From Bog-473 sp963840435 (GTDB lineage: Bacteria; Actinomycetota; Acidimicrobiia; Acidimicrobiales; RAAP-2), in contig CAWIYY010000020.1 of NCBI GenBank assembly GCA_963840435.1, positions 1 to 64,000 of the forward strand: a stretch of DNA of 64,000 bases. Direction: 5' to 3'. Positions 49,027 to 57,498 of this stretch are shown here, piece after piece. Position 1 is the stretch's first letter, and every line of letters starts with the position of its first letter. Under the pieces are notes generated by a model. The model did not search any database and was not told the origin of the DNA. It was given only the letters and a program-made list of their open reading frames with translations. A program made the position numbers and the translations under genes.

Positions 49027-49059
49027 AAATCGGCCCGCTCTTTGTAAGGATGAGCGTCC

Positions 49060-49857
49060 ATGAAGACCGTCGACCTCGTCAAGGATCGGTACGGCAGAGC
49101 AAAGAACATGCTCGTCCAATCGAAACGCGGGCTCGCCTGGGGTCACAACTCCCTGGCGAACCAAGGCCCTCTTCCGGAGCGGACAGAGACGACCGACCTC
49201 GAAATGTACGTGGACGCGCACGAGACGGGCCGGGGGATCTGGAAGTGGCAGCACTATCTGCCGATCTACGAGCGCCACTTCGAGAAGTTCAGGGGCCGTG
49301 AGGTGCACGTGGTCGAGATCGGCGTCTACAGCGGAGGCAGTCTCGACATGTGGAAGGAGTACTTCGGTCCGAAGTCCCACATCTACGGAGTCGATATCGG
49401 ACCCGAGTGCAAGGCGTACGAGAGACCGGGGATCGACATCTTCATCGGCGACCAGGCTGACCCTGCGCTGTGGAAGCGGTTCCTCAGTCAGGTCCCCCAG
49501 ATCGACGTTGTCATCGACGACGGCGGGCACCAGATGTTCCAACAGATCGCCACACTCGAGGCGCTTCTCCCGCACATCCGACCCGGTGGGGTGTACGTCT
49601 GTGAGGACGTTCACGGCGAATACAACCCGTTCCTCGACTATGTCTTTGGACTCTCCCGCGGACTGCACGCCCGTCCGCCGGGGGCGAGGGCAATGAGGGG
49701 AACGCCGCCGACGGCCTTGCAGCTCGCACTCGACTCGTTCCACTTCTATCCATTCGTCACCGTCATCGAGAAGCGGTCTCACCAGGTGGACCAGCTGATT
49801 GCTCCGAAACGAGGCACTGAATGGGACCCCACCCACGTCGGTCGACGGCGCGCCTGA
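49060..49857 (+). CDS. Class I SAM-dependent methyltransferase
   Basis: The 265-residue product has VHVVEIGVYSGGSLDMWKEYFG (SAM motif I), IYGVDIGPECK (motif II), IDVVIDDGGHQMFQQI and LLPHIRPGGVYVCEDVHGEY. This resembles the methyltransferase group found in macrolide- and glycan-modifying clusters (MycE/cephalosporin-hydroxylase-like). Its acceptor is unknown; a role in surface-sugar methylation is an inference from neighbours. AAGGATGAG lies upstream of the ATG. It is the only gene between repeat copies 2 and 3. Confidence 0.8.
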   Translation: MKTVDLVKDRYGRAKNMLVQSKRGLAWGHNSLANQGPLPERTETTDLEMYVDAHETGRGIWKWQHYLPIYERHFEKFRGREVHVVEIGVYSGGSLDMWKEYFGPKSHIYGVDIGPECKAYERPGIDIFIGDQADPALWKRFLSQVPQIDVVIDDGGHQMFQQIATLEALLPHIRPGGVYVCEDVHGEYNPFLDYVFGLSRGLHARPPGARAMRGTPPTALQLALDSFHFYPFVTVIEKRSHQVDQLIAPKRGTEWDPTHVGRRRA

Positions 49858-50719
49858 GACAGGACGCGCAGCAGTCCCGTTTCCTTCGATTTCGCACGCC
49901 GCTCTCAGCACACACCGAGCGTCCTCGTACGTGACGCCCAGGTCATGGGGCTGACCGCGTTCGGTCCGACCAGACCTTCTTGTCGCTCCAGAATCCAGCC
50001 GGCAGGCCGGCTCACCTTCACTCGCTCGTCAGTACGGACGAAGAGGCCTGGAAGCTGGTTCGGGTCCCGCACGAGTGGAGTGGCGTACGAGGTATTTGCA
50101 CCCTGAACGACAGAATCCCGTGGCCAAAACCGGGCCAACCGACGCTCGCCAACCATGACCGAGCGGCGATCCGTCGGGCACGTCGACACGGCTCGCGGAG
50201 CGAATGGAAACGATCCGTGTTGCCGCGGTAAACGACGCGTGTACGGCAGGTGATGTCAGGTGTCGTTCGCGTAACGATTTGAAGAAGAGTGCAATCAAAA
50301 TTCCTTGCCGCCGCAGTGCAGCAAGTCCCAAGTCGATGAACACCTCCGACTGGGTCTTCGCGAGTCGTGCGCCGCGATTGGTGGGCACGGTGACTCTGGC
50401 CCGACGACCACCAACACCACGGTCGAGGACTCGGGGATCACCTCGGATGACAGTCACGACACCGGCCGGGACAAGTCACCAGCGGTGGATCGGTCTTCGC
50501 CCCTTACTCGCCAGTCATCGCTATCGATCTCGAATGCGACGACCGTGCGAATCAGCTGAATTCCAATGGGATCGGTGTGTTTACGCTAGAGGACACCGCG
50601 TTCGGCGGGACGCCAAGCGTCACGAACCGGTCCTCATCGCATACCCGTGTCGATGAGTGCCATGACGCCCTGGACGTCGGTTGACGCCAGCCGAACATCT
50701 CTTCGACAGGAGCCCCACA
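49858..50719. other. Long non-coding or decayed stretch
   Basis: 862 bases with no convincing gene. It contains rnpB-end repeat copy 3. A minus-strand frame at 50029-50457 has a short plausible stretch (VFIDLGLAALRRQGILIALFF) but no start signal or family match, so it may be a remnant. The last 60 bases carry the promoter and Shine-Dalgarno of the first GH12 gene. Confidence 0.4.
49989..50022 (+). repeat. rnpB 3'-end repeat, copy 3
   Basis: Matches the rnpB 3' end at 29 of 34 positions with no gap, the strongest block being CAGGCCGGCTCACC. It is 996 bases from copy 2. No rnpB similarity is seen upstream of it. Confidence 0.7.
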
Positions 50720-51508
50720 ATGAAACCGAGCAAGAAGAACGTCACGGCAGTCCTCTTGATCAGTGCGTTGGGAATTGGAACCGGCGTCGCGTCCTTCGGC
50801 ACGGCGGCGGCCAACGCAGCGCCCACCACCTGCACCAGCCCCACGTTCACCTCAAAGAATCCAAACGCAACAGATGACGCCGACCGCGGCAGTGGCCAGG
50901 ACTGGTGGGTGAACAACGACGCGTGGAGTGGTTCCCACGGCCCGCAAACGATCAACGTGTGCAGCAAGTCGTCTTGGTACGCGGTGTCGCAGCAGCCCAA
51001 CCACGGCGGGGCTGTCGAGACCTACCCCGACACCGAGTACGACGTTGGGGGACGCGCCAAAGGAACGACCAAGCCGATTAGTGCGTACAGCTCAATCACA
51101 AGCAGGTTCGCCGAGACCAACAGCCCGGCCGGGTCATGGGACGCCGCCTACGACTTGTGGACGGACAACTGGAAGCACGAGACGATGATCTGGAACCAGT
51201 GGGCCGGGGCGCAGGCCTACTGGCCCCGCATGGCGAAGGGTTCTGGTGGATTCGCGCTGAGCCTCGATGGCGTGCCGTATCACTTCTACGCCAATGGCAA
51301 GGAGCTGATGTTCTTCCGTGACACACAGGTCACATCGGGTTCGGTTGACATCCTCGCGGCCTACCAGTGGGAAGTCGCACACGGCTTCGCCAAGGCTTCG
51401 GACATCCCGACACAAATTGAGTACGGCACTGAGGTCGCCTCCACGAGCGGCGCGGAGACGTTCAACGTGACGGCCCTCCACGTGAAGATGGTGCCGGCCT
51501 CAGCGTGA
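50720..51508 (+). CDS. Secreted GH12-family (endoglucanase-like) protein, catalytic domain only
   Basis: Glycoside hydrolase family 12 enzymes are retaining endo-beta-1,4-glucanases or xyloglucanases. A signal peptide covers residues 1-33 (cleavage near ANA). The jelly-roll domain shows WWVNNDAWSGSHGPQTINVC, ETYPDTEYDVGG, AAYDLWTDNWKHETMIWNQW with the probable nucleophile Glu154, and TQIEYGTEVAS with the probable acid/base Glu238. The ATG has GACAGGAG before it. It lacks the linker and repeats of the next two paralogues, and a linker-like remnant follows out of frame after the stop. Confidence 0.82.
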   Translation: MKPSKKNVTAVLLISALGIGTGVASFGTAAANAAPTTCTSPTFTSKNPNATDDADRGSGQDWWVNNDAWSGSHGPQTINVCSKSSWYAVSQQPNHGGAVETYPDTEYDVGGRAKGTTKPISAYSSITSRFAETNSPAGSWDAAYDLWTDNWKHETMIWNQWAGAQAYWPRMAKGSGGFALSLDGVPYHFYANGKELMFFRDTQVTSGSVDILAAYQWEVAHGFAKASDIPTQIEYGTEVASTSGAETFNVTALHVKMVPASA

Positions 51509-51580
51509 AGATGATGCCGAACGGCGGGACAGCAACAACGACGGCCTCACCGGTGACGACAACGACCCGACCGGGTCTTG
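51482..51580 (+). other. Out-of-frame linker remnant after GH12 copy 1
   Basis: GTGAAGATGGTGCCG (51482-51496) is repeated with one change at 51505-51519, 23 bases on, and is followed by NGGTATTTASPVTTTTRPG in the new frame. That segment mirrors the Thr-rich linker of GH12 copy 2 (VPSGGTTTTTTSP). An imperfect 23-base duplication thus appears to have ended the gene early. Confidence 0.6.
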
Positions 51581-51844
51581 CTTCACCATGGCGATGGTGC
51601 CCGGTACAGCAACCTCGAACGCGAGGGAGCTCGACCCGAGGCGGACATTGGTCAGGCCAGGCCGCATGGCTCAAGATCGACCGGGTCCGCATTTCCGGAA
51701 GGACAACTGGTTTGACAACGCACTCACAACAACCCCGCAGTGCCCCCCACAGGCACGGCAGCGGGGGTTTCTCCCAACTGGCACTGGGTAGTGATAGCCG
51801 GAGGAAGTTGGCGTGCCGTGCGCCTCGAAGGGGGAAATGACGAG
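51509..51844. other. Intergenic region between GH12 copies 1 and 2
   Basis: 336 bases. The first part holds the linker remnant of copy 1; the centre holds a terminator-like hairpin (51731-51770); the end carries a GGGGGAA Shine-Dalgarno and the short leader ORF of copy 2. I see no further gene. Confidence 0.45.
51731..51770 (+). terminator. Candidate transcription terminator after GH12 copy 1
   Basis: AACCCCGCAGTGCC pairs with GGCACGGCAGCGGGGGTT across a short CCCCACA-type loop, with a small bulge, and ends in GTTT. The stem is GC-rich but the T-run is short. Confidence 0.5.
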
Positions 51845-51865
51845 ATGAACGGTGCCGCGTCGTGA
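51845..51865 (+). CDS. Six-residue leader ORF (MNGAAS) overlapping GH12 copy 2 start
   Basis: ATG-AAC-GGT-GCC-GCG-TCG-TGA ends in a TGA that overlaps the GTG start of the GH12 gene (GTGA). A GGGGGAA stands 8-14 bases before the ATG, whereas the GTG itself has no separate ribosome site. The same ORF, base for base, precedes copy 3. It probably loads ribosomes for coupled initiation at GTG. It could merely be sequence retained from a recent duplication. Confidence 0.5.
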   Translation: MNGAAS

Positions 51866-53586
51866 TCGACCGCTCCAGTCTTCATAGATTGATCGTCGCC
51901 GTTTTCGCCTTTGCCCTCGTCGCCGGCGCCGTCACCCTGATCGGGCTCTCCGAACGACCCAGTCCCGCCAGCGCGGCCTCCACCTGCACCAGCCCCTCGT
52001 ACAGCTCGAGCGACCCGAACGCGACGGATAACACCGACCCCGGCAGCGTGGAGAACTGGTGGGTGAACAACGACGCGTGGAGTGGCTCCCACGGCCCGCA
52101 AACGATCAACGTCTGCAGCAACACCTCCTGGTATGCCACGTCGAACCAGCCGAACAACGGCGGGCAGGTCGAGACTTACCCCGACACCGAGTACGACGTT
52201 GGCGGGCGTACCGACCAGTCGACAACGCCGATCTCTGGCTGGAGCTCCATCACGTCAACGTTCGCTGAGTCCAACCCGCCCGACGGCGGATGGGATGCCG
52301 GTTACGACCTGTGGACCGACAACTGGGCCCACGAGACGATGATCTGGAACCAGTGGGCCGGAAGTCAGTCGTACTGGTACACACAGGCCACCGGGCCGAA
52401 CGGGTATGCCTTGACGCTTGACGGGGTGCCGTATCACTTCTTTGCCAACGGCTCGGAGCTGATGTTCTTCCGTGACACACAGATCGCATCGGGCTCGGTT
52501 GACATCCTCGCGGCATATCAGTGGGAGGTCGCACACGGCTTCGCCAATGCGTCCGACATTCCGACACAAATTGAGTACGGCACCGAGATCGCCTACACGA
52601 GCGGCACGGAGACGTTCAACACGACCGACTTCAGCGTGAACATGGTGCCGAGCGGCGGGACGACAACGACGACGACCTCGCCGACGACAACAACGACGAC
52701 CTCGCCGCAGACGACGACAACGACCAAACCATCGAAGACGAAGACGAAGACGACGACAACTGCAAGCCCGTCCTCGCCGCCCTCGCTGCAATCGTCAACG
52801 CCGACCGATGGCTACTGGTTGGTGGGCTCAGACGGCGGAATCTTCAGCTACGGGTTAGCGCCGTTCGAGGGTTCCGCGGGATCGCTCACGCTCCAACGTC
52901 CCGTGGTGGGGATAACCCGCACACCCGACAACAACGGGTACTGGCTCGTCGCGTCCGACGGCGGAGTCTTCGCTTTCAACGCCCCCTTCGTCGGGTCGCT
53001 ACCGGGGCTCGGCCTGCATCCGGCGGGATCGGGCCTTCCCAACAGCTTGAACGCGCCCATCGTGGGCATGGTGCCCTCTGCCAATGGCCAGGGCTACTAC
53101 ATGGTGGCCGCCGACGGCGGAGTGTTCGCCTTCAACTCCACCTTCGCCGGATCGTGTCCTGGCATCGGCGGGTGTTCGGGCACGGCGGTCGCGGTGGCCC
53201 CCGACGCCTCGGGCAACGGGTACTGGCTTGCGACCTCCACAGGCAACATCTATGCGTTCGGGAACGCTCCGTATTTCGGCGCGCCGGGCCCCCAGACCAC
53301 CCCCATCACCTCGATGGTTCGAACCCCTGACGGCGGTGGCTACTACATCGTCGACGCCGCAGGACAGGTCTTCGCCTACGGAGACGCCACTTTCCAGGGC
53401 GGTCTGCCTGCTGGTGCGGCAACCGCGCTCGATCCGGCAACTGCCATCTTCGACACCGCAGACGGCGGGGGGTATTGGATCTCCACCGGACTCGGAAAGG
53501 TCTACCCCTTCGGCGACGCACCGGCCCTCGGGTACATCTCAGGCATCCATCTCAACTGGCCGATCATCGCGGCGACCGGGTTCTGA
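51862..53586 (+). CDS. Secreted GH12-family protein with Thr-rich linker and six GYWLV repeats
   Basis: A signal peptide (LIVAVFAFALVAGAVTLIGL, cleavage near ASA at residue 38) is followed by the GH12 domain with nucleophile Glu158 in ETMIW and acid/base Glu242 in YGTE. From about residue 266 a Thr/Lys/Pro linker of 40 residues leads to six repeats of about 45-55 residues with the core GYW-V-SDGGVF-F/YG. The repeats resemble those at the end of the propeller protein near 33.3-33.9 kb and probably form a beta-propeller that binds wall or polymer. Translation starts at GTG, coupled to the MNGAAS leader. Confidence 0.85.
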   Translation: MIDRSSLHRLIVAVFAFALVAGAVTLIGLSERPSPASAASTCTSPSYSSSDPNATDNTDPGSVENWWVNNDAWSGSHGPQTINVCSNTSWYATSNQPNNGGQVETYPDTEYDVGGRTDQSTTPISGWSSITSTFAESNPPDGGWDAGYDLWTDNWAHETMIWNQWAGSQSYWYTQATGPNGYALTLDGVPYHFFANGSELMFFRDTQIASGSVDILAAYQWEVAHGFANASDIPTQIEYGTEIAYTSGTETFNTTDFSVNMVPSGGTTTTTTSPTTTTTTSPQTTTTTKPSKTKTKTTTTASPSSPPSLQSSTPTDGYWLVGSDGGIFSYGLAPFEGSAGSLTLQRPVVGITRTPDNNGYWLVASDGGVFAFNAPFVGSLPGLGLHPAGSGLPNSLNAPIVGMVPSANGQGYYMVAADGGVFAFNSTFAGSCPGIGGCSGTAVAVAPDASGNGYWLATSTGNIYAFGNAPYFGAPGPQTTPITSMVRTPDGGGYYIVDAAGQVFAYGDATFQGGLPAGAATALDPATAIFDTADGGGYWISTGLGKVYPFGDAPALGYISGIHLNWPIIAATGF

Positions 53587-54081
53587 GGGCTGGGCGGGCG
53601 GGGCGACGATGCCCTCGGGGTCCGCGCTGTCGGTCTGATCGACGTGGATCGTTGATCCGATGTTGGACGCCGATCAGACCGACAAACAAAGCGAGTCGTC
53701 GGGCAAGATCAACTTGGTTGCGATGATCGGTTCGGAGCACCTGGCCCGCATGCAACCTCCTGCATGCAACGGGCTTGGCTCCTTGTCGGCAGGGTCAGTC
53801 GGGCGTGATCTCGAGACAGACCCTGCGCGGCGTTGGCGACAGGACATCTCCTCATGATTTGTGTCAAGCCTCGTATGGCAGATCGGCGGGGATCGGCTGA
53901 AACAGAGCCGTATTGCTCCAGGTCAGGGGAAATGAGAAGGACTTGAAAGCTGGATGCAGCTGGTGAATGTGACCTTGTCACTATTCTCAATTTGGGACAC
54001 GCATTGGCGGTTTCGTCCGACGCCCACGGGGTACGGTTCTTGGGAACTTGGGAGCATCGATCCTCTAGGGGGAACTCACAA
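53587..54081. other. Intergenic region between GH12 copies 2 and 3
   Basis: 495 bases without a supported ORF. GCATGCAAC occurs twice near 53,750-53,770. The last 20 bases hold a GGGGGAA ribosome site and the leader ORF of copy 3. Base composition is lower in G+C than the backbone. Confidence 0.4.
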
Positions 54082-54102
54082 ATGAACGGTGCCGCGTCGT
54101 GA
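54082..54102 (+). CDS. Six-residue leader ORF (MNGAAS) overlapping GH12 copy 3 start
   Basis: Identical in sequence to the leader before copy 2, with its TGA overlapping the GTG start of the following gene and a GGGGGAA about 6 bases before its ATG. The sequence between ribosome site and ATG differs from copy 2, while the ORF itself is unchanged. Confidence 0.5.
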   Translation: MNGAAS

Positions 54103-55688
54103 TCGACCGCTCCAGTTTGCGCAGATTGGTCGTCGCCGTTTTCGCTATTGGCCTTGTCGCCGGCACCTTCACCCTGATCGGGCTCTCGGCACGACCCAGT
54201 CCGGCCAGCGCAGCCTCCACCTGCACCAACCCCACGTACACCTCGAGCGACCCGAACGCAACGGATAACACCGACCCCGGCAGCACAGAGAACTGGTGGG
54301 TGAACAACGACGCGTGGAGTGGTACCCACGGCCCACAGAGGATCAACGTCTGCAGCAACACGTCGTGGAGTGCCGTATCGAACCAGCCCAACATCGGCGG
54401 CCAGGTCGAGACCTACCCCGATACCGAGTACGACGTTGGCGGCCGTACCCACCAATCAACGACGCCGATCTCTGGCTGGAGCTCCATCACGTCAACGTTC
54501 GGCGAGAGCGACCCAATGAACGGTGGAGACAGTTGGGATGCCGGTTACGACCTGTGGACCGACAACTGGGCCCACGAAACGATGATCTGGAACCAGTGGG
54601 CCGGTGGGCAGGGCTTCTGGTATACGCAGGCAACCGGGCCGAATGGATACGCCTTGACACTTGATGGCGTGCCGTATCACTTCTTTGCCAACGGCTCGGA
54701 GTTGATGTTCTTCCGTGACACGCAGGTCGCATCGGGCTCGGTTGACATCCTTGCGGCATACCAGTGGGAAGTCGCACACGGCTTCGCCCACGCGTGGGAC
54801 ATTCCGACACAAATTGAGTACGGCACTGAGATCGCCTCCACAAGCGGCCCGGAGACGTTCAACACGACGAACTTCAGCGTCAACATGGTGCCGATCGGCG
54901 AAGGGAACCATGGCTACTGGTTGACCGGTTCCGACGGCGGTATCTTCAGCTACGGGCTCGCGCCGTTCGAGGGTTCCACCGGGTCGCTCACGCTCCAACG
55001 GCCCGTTGTGGGTATCACTCGCACCCCGAGCAACAATGGGTACTGGCTGGCCGCGGCCGACGGCGGTGTCTTCGCCTTCAACGCTCCCTTCGTCGGGTCG
55101 ATACCGGGTCTCGGCCTGCATCCGGCGGGTTCGGGCCTTCCCAACAGCTTGAACGCGCCCATCGTCGGCATGGTGCCCTCTGCCAATGGCCAGGGCTACT
55201 ACATGGTGGCCGCCGACGGCGGAGTGTTCGCTTTCAACTCCACCTTCGCCGGTTCGTGTCCCGGTATCGGCGGGTGTTCAGGACCGGCCGTCGCGGTGAC
55301 TCCCGACGCCTCTGGTCACGGCTACTGGCTGGTGACCTCCACGGGCCACATCTATTCGTTCGGGAACGCTCCGTATTTGGGTGCACCAGGTCCCCAGACC
55401 TCCCCCATCACCTCGATGGTCCGGACACCTGACGGCGGCGGCTACTACATCCTCGACGGAGCAGGACAGGTCTTTGCCTACGGAGACGCCACGTTTCAGG
55501 GAGGTCTGCCTGCGGGTGCGACCAGCGGACTCGATCCGGCAACTGCCATCTTCGACACCGCAGACGGAGGGGGCTATTGGATCTCCACCGGGCTCGGAAA
55601 GGTGTACCCCTACGGGGACGCACCCTTCCTCGGTGACATGTCGGGCAGCCACCTCAACGGGCCGATCATCGCAGCGACTGGTTTCTGA
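54099..55688 (+). CDS. Secreted GH12-family protein with six GYWLV repeats, no linker
   Basis: Close paralogue of the preceding gene: signal peptide to about residue 38, GH12 domain with nucleophile Glu160 and acid/base Glu244, then directly (after VPIGEGNHG) six GYW/YYxV-DGGVF repeats ending in GPIIAATGF. The Thr-rich linker of copy 2 is absent, so the catalytic and repeat parts are adjacent. A three-residue insert NGGDSW precedes the DAGYDLW strand. Starts at GTG coupled to the leader ORF. Confidence 0.85.
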   Translation: MIDRSSLRRLVVAVFAIGLVAGTFTLIGLSARPSPASAASTCTNPTYTSSDPNATDNTDPGSTENWWVNNDAWSGTHGPQRINVCSNTSWSAVSNQPNIGGQVETYPDTEYDVGGRTHQSTTPISGWSSITSTFGESDPMNGGDSWDAGYDLWTDNWAHETMIWNQWAGGQGFWYTQATGPNGYALTLDGVPYHFFANGSELMFFRDTQVASGSVDILAAYQWEVAHGFAHAWDIPTQIEYGTEIASTSGPETFNTTNFSVNMVPIGEGNHGYWLTGSDGGIFSYGLAPFEGSTGSLTLQRPVVGITRTPSNNGYWLAAADGGVFAFNAPFVGSIPGLGLHPAGSGLPNSLNAPIVGMVPSANGQGYYMVAADGGVFAFNSTFAGSCPGIGGCSGPAVAVTPDASGHGYWLVTSTGHIYSFGNAPYLGAPGPQTSPITSMVRTPDGGGYYILDGAGQVFAYGDATFQGGLPAGATSGLDPATAIFDTADGGGYWISTGLGKVYPYGDAPFLGDMSGSHLNGPIIAATGF

Positions 55689-55857
55689 GGGGCCGGAACA
55701 CCTTCAAGGGCAGGCACCGCGCCCGACCTGGGGTTGACCTGAACCGGTCTCCTGGCACCACCCCGGCATTCGCGCCGTATCACCGGCGGTGCCCTCCGCT
55801 CCAATAGGGAGCGCCACTTCGTGCGCGTCCCACTCCTATTGAGCATGAGGGGTAGCA

Positions 55858-56913
55858 GTGAAAGTCCTGGTAGCAGGTGATCGAGGCTACATCGGAGCCG
55901 TTCTTGTCCCGTTCTTGCGGGCGGCGGGCCACACCGTGGACGGTCTCGACCTCGATCTCTACGCGGGTTGTGACTTCGGCCCAGGGCCAGAGGACGTCGC
56001 TCTTCGCCCGCGAGTGGACATCAGAGATGTCGAGCCGAGCCACTGCAGCGGCTACGACGCCGTGGTCTGCCTGGCTGCCCTGTCCAACGACCCTGTGGGA
56101 CACCTGAACCGTGCGGCCACCTACTCCATCAACCTCGATGGAACCCTCTGCCTTGCTCGCGCAGCCAAGAAAGCCGGAGTCGGGCGTTACCTGTTCGCCT
56201 CCTCATGCAGTCTCTATGGTGCCGCTGGCTCTCAAGCGGTCACCGAGGAGGCGGAGCTGTTCCCGGTCACACCTTACGGAGAGACCAAGGCCTTGGCTGA
56301 GCGGGAGCTGTCCCTCCTGGCCGACGATTCGTTCAGCCCGACCTACCTTCGCAATGCCACGGCCTACGGGTCCTCCCCTCGGCTGCGCCTCGACATCGTC
56401 GTGAACAATCTGACCGCGGTCGCCATGACAACGGGCAGAGTCGCTCTCGAGAGCGACGGGTCCCCGTGGCGACCGCTGGTCCACGTGGAAGACATTTGTC
56501 GCTCGTTCCTTGCGGTACTGGAGGCGCCGCGCGAACTGGTGCACGACGAAGCCTTCAACGTCGGCCGCTCCGAGGACAACGTACAGGTCCGCGATATTGC
56601 CGAGATGGTCCGACAAGCGGTGCCGGACTCCACGGTTTCGCTCGCCGCCTCGGCCGGACCTGATCTGCGCAACTACCGCGTCGACTTCTCAAAACTGGAA
56701 GCGACCTTTCCGGACCTAGAGTTGCAATGGAGCGTATCCACCGGGGTCGATGAGCTCGTCAGGGCCTACACCGACTGGAACTTCAGCCATGACGATTTCG
56801 TCTCCTCGGCATACGTCCGACTTCGGCGGATCCAAGAGCTGCTCTCAGCCGGGCTCATCGATGACATGTTGCGCCTGCAGCCCTCAACGCCGCTGCCGGC
56901 GTCACACTCCTGA
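55858..56913 (+). CDS. NAD-dependent epimerase/dehydratase (extended SDR)
   Basis: An extended short-chain dehydrogenase acting on nucleotide sugars. The N-terminal loop GDRGYIG (VLVAGDRGYIGAVLV) binds NAD; FASSCSLYGAAG carries the catalytic Ser, and TPYGETKALAE the Tyr-xxx-Lys pair; LRNATAYGSSPRLRLDIVVNNL follows. It resembles the 4,6-dehydratase/4-epimerase-like group in deoxysugar loci. The GTG start has GAGGGG before it. Inverted copies of CAATAGG (55802-55808 and 55835-55841) just upstream could form a stem near the ribosome site. It converges on the RmlC-like gene. Confidence 0.85.
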   Translation: MKVLVAGDRGYIGAVLVPFLRAAGHTVDGLDLDLYAGCDFGPGPEDVALRPRVDIRDVEPSHCSGYDAVVCLAALSNDPVGHLNRAATYSINLDGTLCLARAAKKAGVGRYLFASSCSLYGAAGSQAVTEEAELFPVTPYGETKALAERELSLLADDSFSPTYLRNATAYGSSPRLRLDIVVNNLTAVAMTTGRVALESDGSPWRPLVHVEDICRSFLAVLEAPRELVHDEAFNVGRSEDNVQVRDIAEMVRQAVPDSTVSLAASAGPDLRNYRVDFSKLEATFPDLELQWSVSTGVDELVRAYTDWNFSHDDFVSSAYVRLRRIQELLSAGLIDDMLRLQPSTPLPASHS

Positions 56914-56918
56914 GCGCA

Positions 56919-57464
56919 TCACAAGAGCTGCGTCACCGAGGAGAGTTGCGGCGCCATTCGGTCGCGCTCTGACATTGCAGTCACCGGAAGGGGCCACGGG
57001 ATCGCCAGATCAGGATCGTCGAATGCGATCGTCAGGTCCTCCGTCGGGTCGTGAGGACGGTCGATACGATAGGACACGTCGGCCGGCTCGGAGAGGGCCT
57101 GGAAGCCGTGCGCGCAGCCTGCCGGGATATACAGCGATACCTGCTCGTCACCACGAAGCACGAAGCTCTCCGAATTGCCGTACGTCGGCGATGAAGGGCG
57201 CAGGTCCACGACAACGTCGTAAACGGAGCCGAACGAGCACCGGACCAGCTTCGATTCCCCGGAGCCCCGTCGCAGGTGGAGGCCCCGCACGACGCCCTGC
57301 GAGGATCTCGAAACGCTGTCCTGAGTAAAGCAATCGGGATCAATGCCCGCACTGCGGGCCACATCAACGTCGAACGTCCGGCAGAAGAATCCTCGACTGT
57401 CGCAATGCGGTGTCGGAGTGAACACCTTCGCACCCGCAATCCGCGGCACTTCATCCACCCTCAC
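56919..57464 (-). CDS. dTDP-4-dehydrorhamnose 3,5-epimerase-like (RmlC cupin)
   Basis: Cupin epimerase inverting C3 (and C5) of a 4-keto-6-deoxy nucleotide sugar. The sequence has DSRGFFCRTFD, QDSVSRSSQGVVRGLHLR with the catalytic His, VYDVVVDLRPSSPTYG, YIPAGCAHGFQAL and SYRIDRPHDP with the catalytic Tyr region. At 181 residues it is of normal size. Rhamnose or another 6-deoxyhexose is the likely product class; the companion RmlA/B/D are not in the window, and the nearby nucleotidyltransferase is of CDP type. Starts at GTG. Confidence 0.85.
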   Translation of the reverse strand: MRVDEVPRIAGAKVFTPTPHCDSRGFFCRTFDVDVARSAGIDPDCFTQDSVSRSSQGVVRGLHLRRGSGESKLVRCSFGSVYDVVVDLRPSSPTYGNSESFVLRGDEQVSLYIPAGCAHGFQALSEPADVSYRIDRPHDPTEDLTIAFDDPDLAIPWPLPVTAMSERDRMAPQLSSVTQLL

Positions 57465-57498
57465 TGCAGCCGTCCCACACAGAGAGTCCTCTTCCGCA

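Larger units (their letters stand above)
51845..55688 (+). repeat. Tandem duplication of GH12-repeat genes (copies 2 and 3)
   Basis: The units 51845-53586 and 54082-55688 align from the leader ORF through signal peptide, catalytic domain and six repeats, with long runs of identical bases, for example ATGAACGGTGCCGCGTCGTG. They differ by loss of the linker in copy 3. Intergenic sequence is not repeated. Recent duplication is likely. Confidence 0.85.

Noticed and set aside
50029..50457. 142-codon minus-strand ORF in the long gap
   Set aside because: No ribosome site or family match; only one short plausible hydrophobic stretch.
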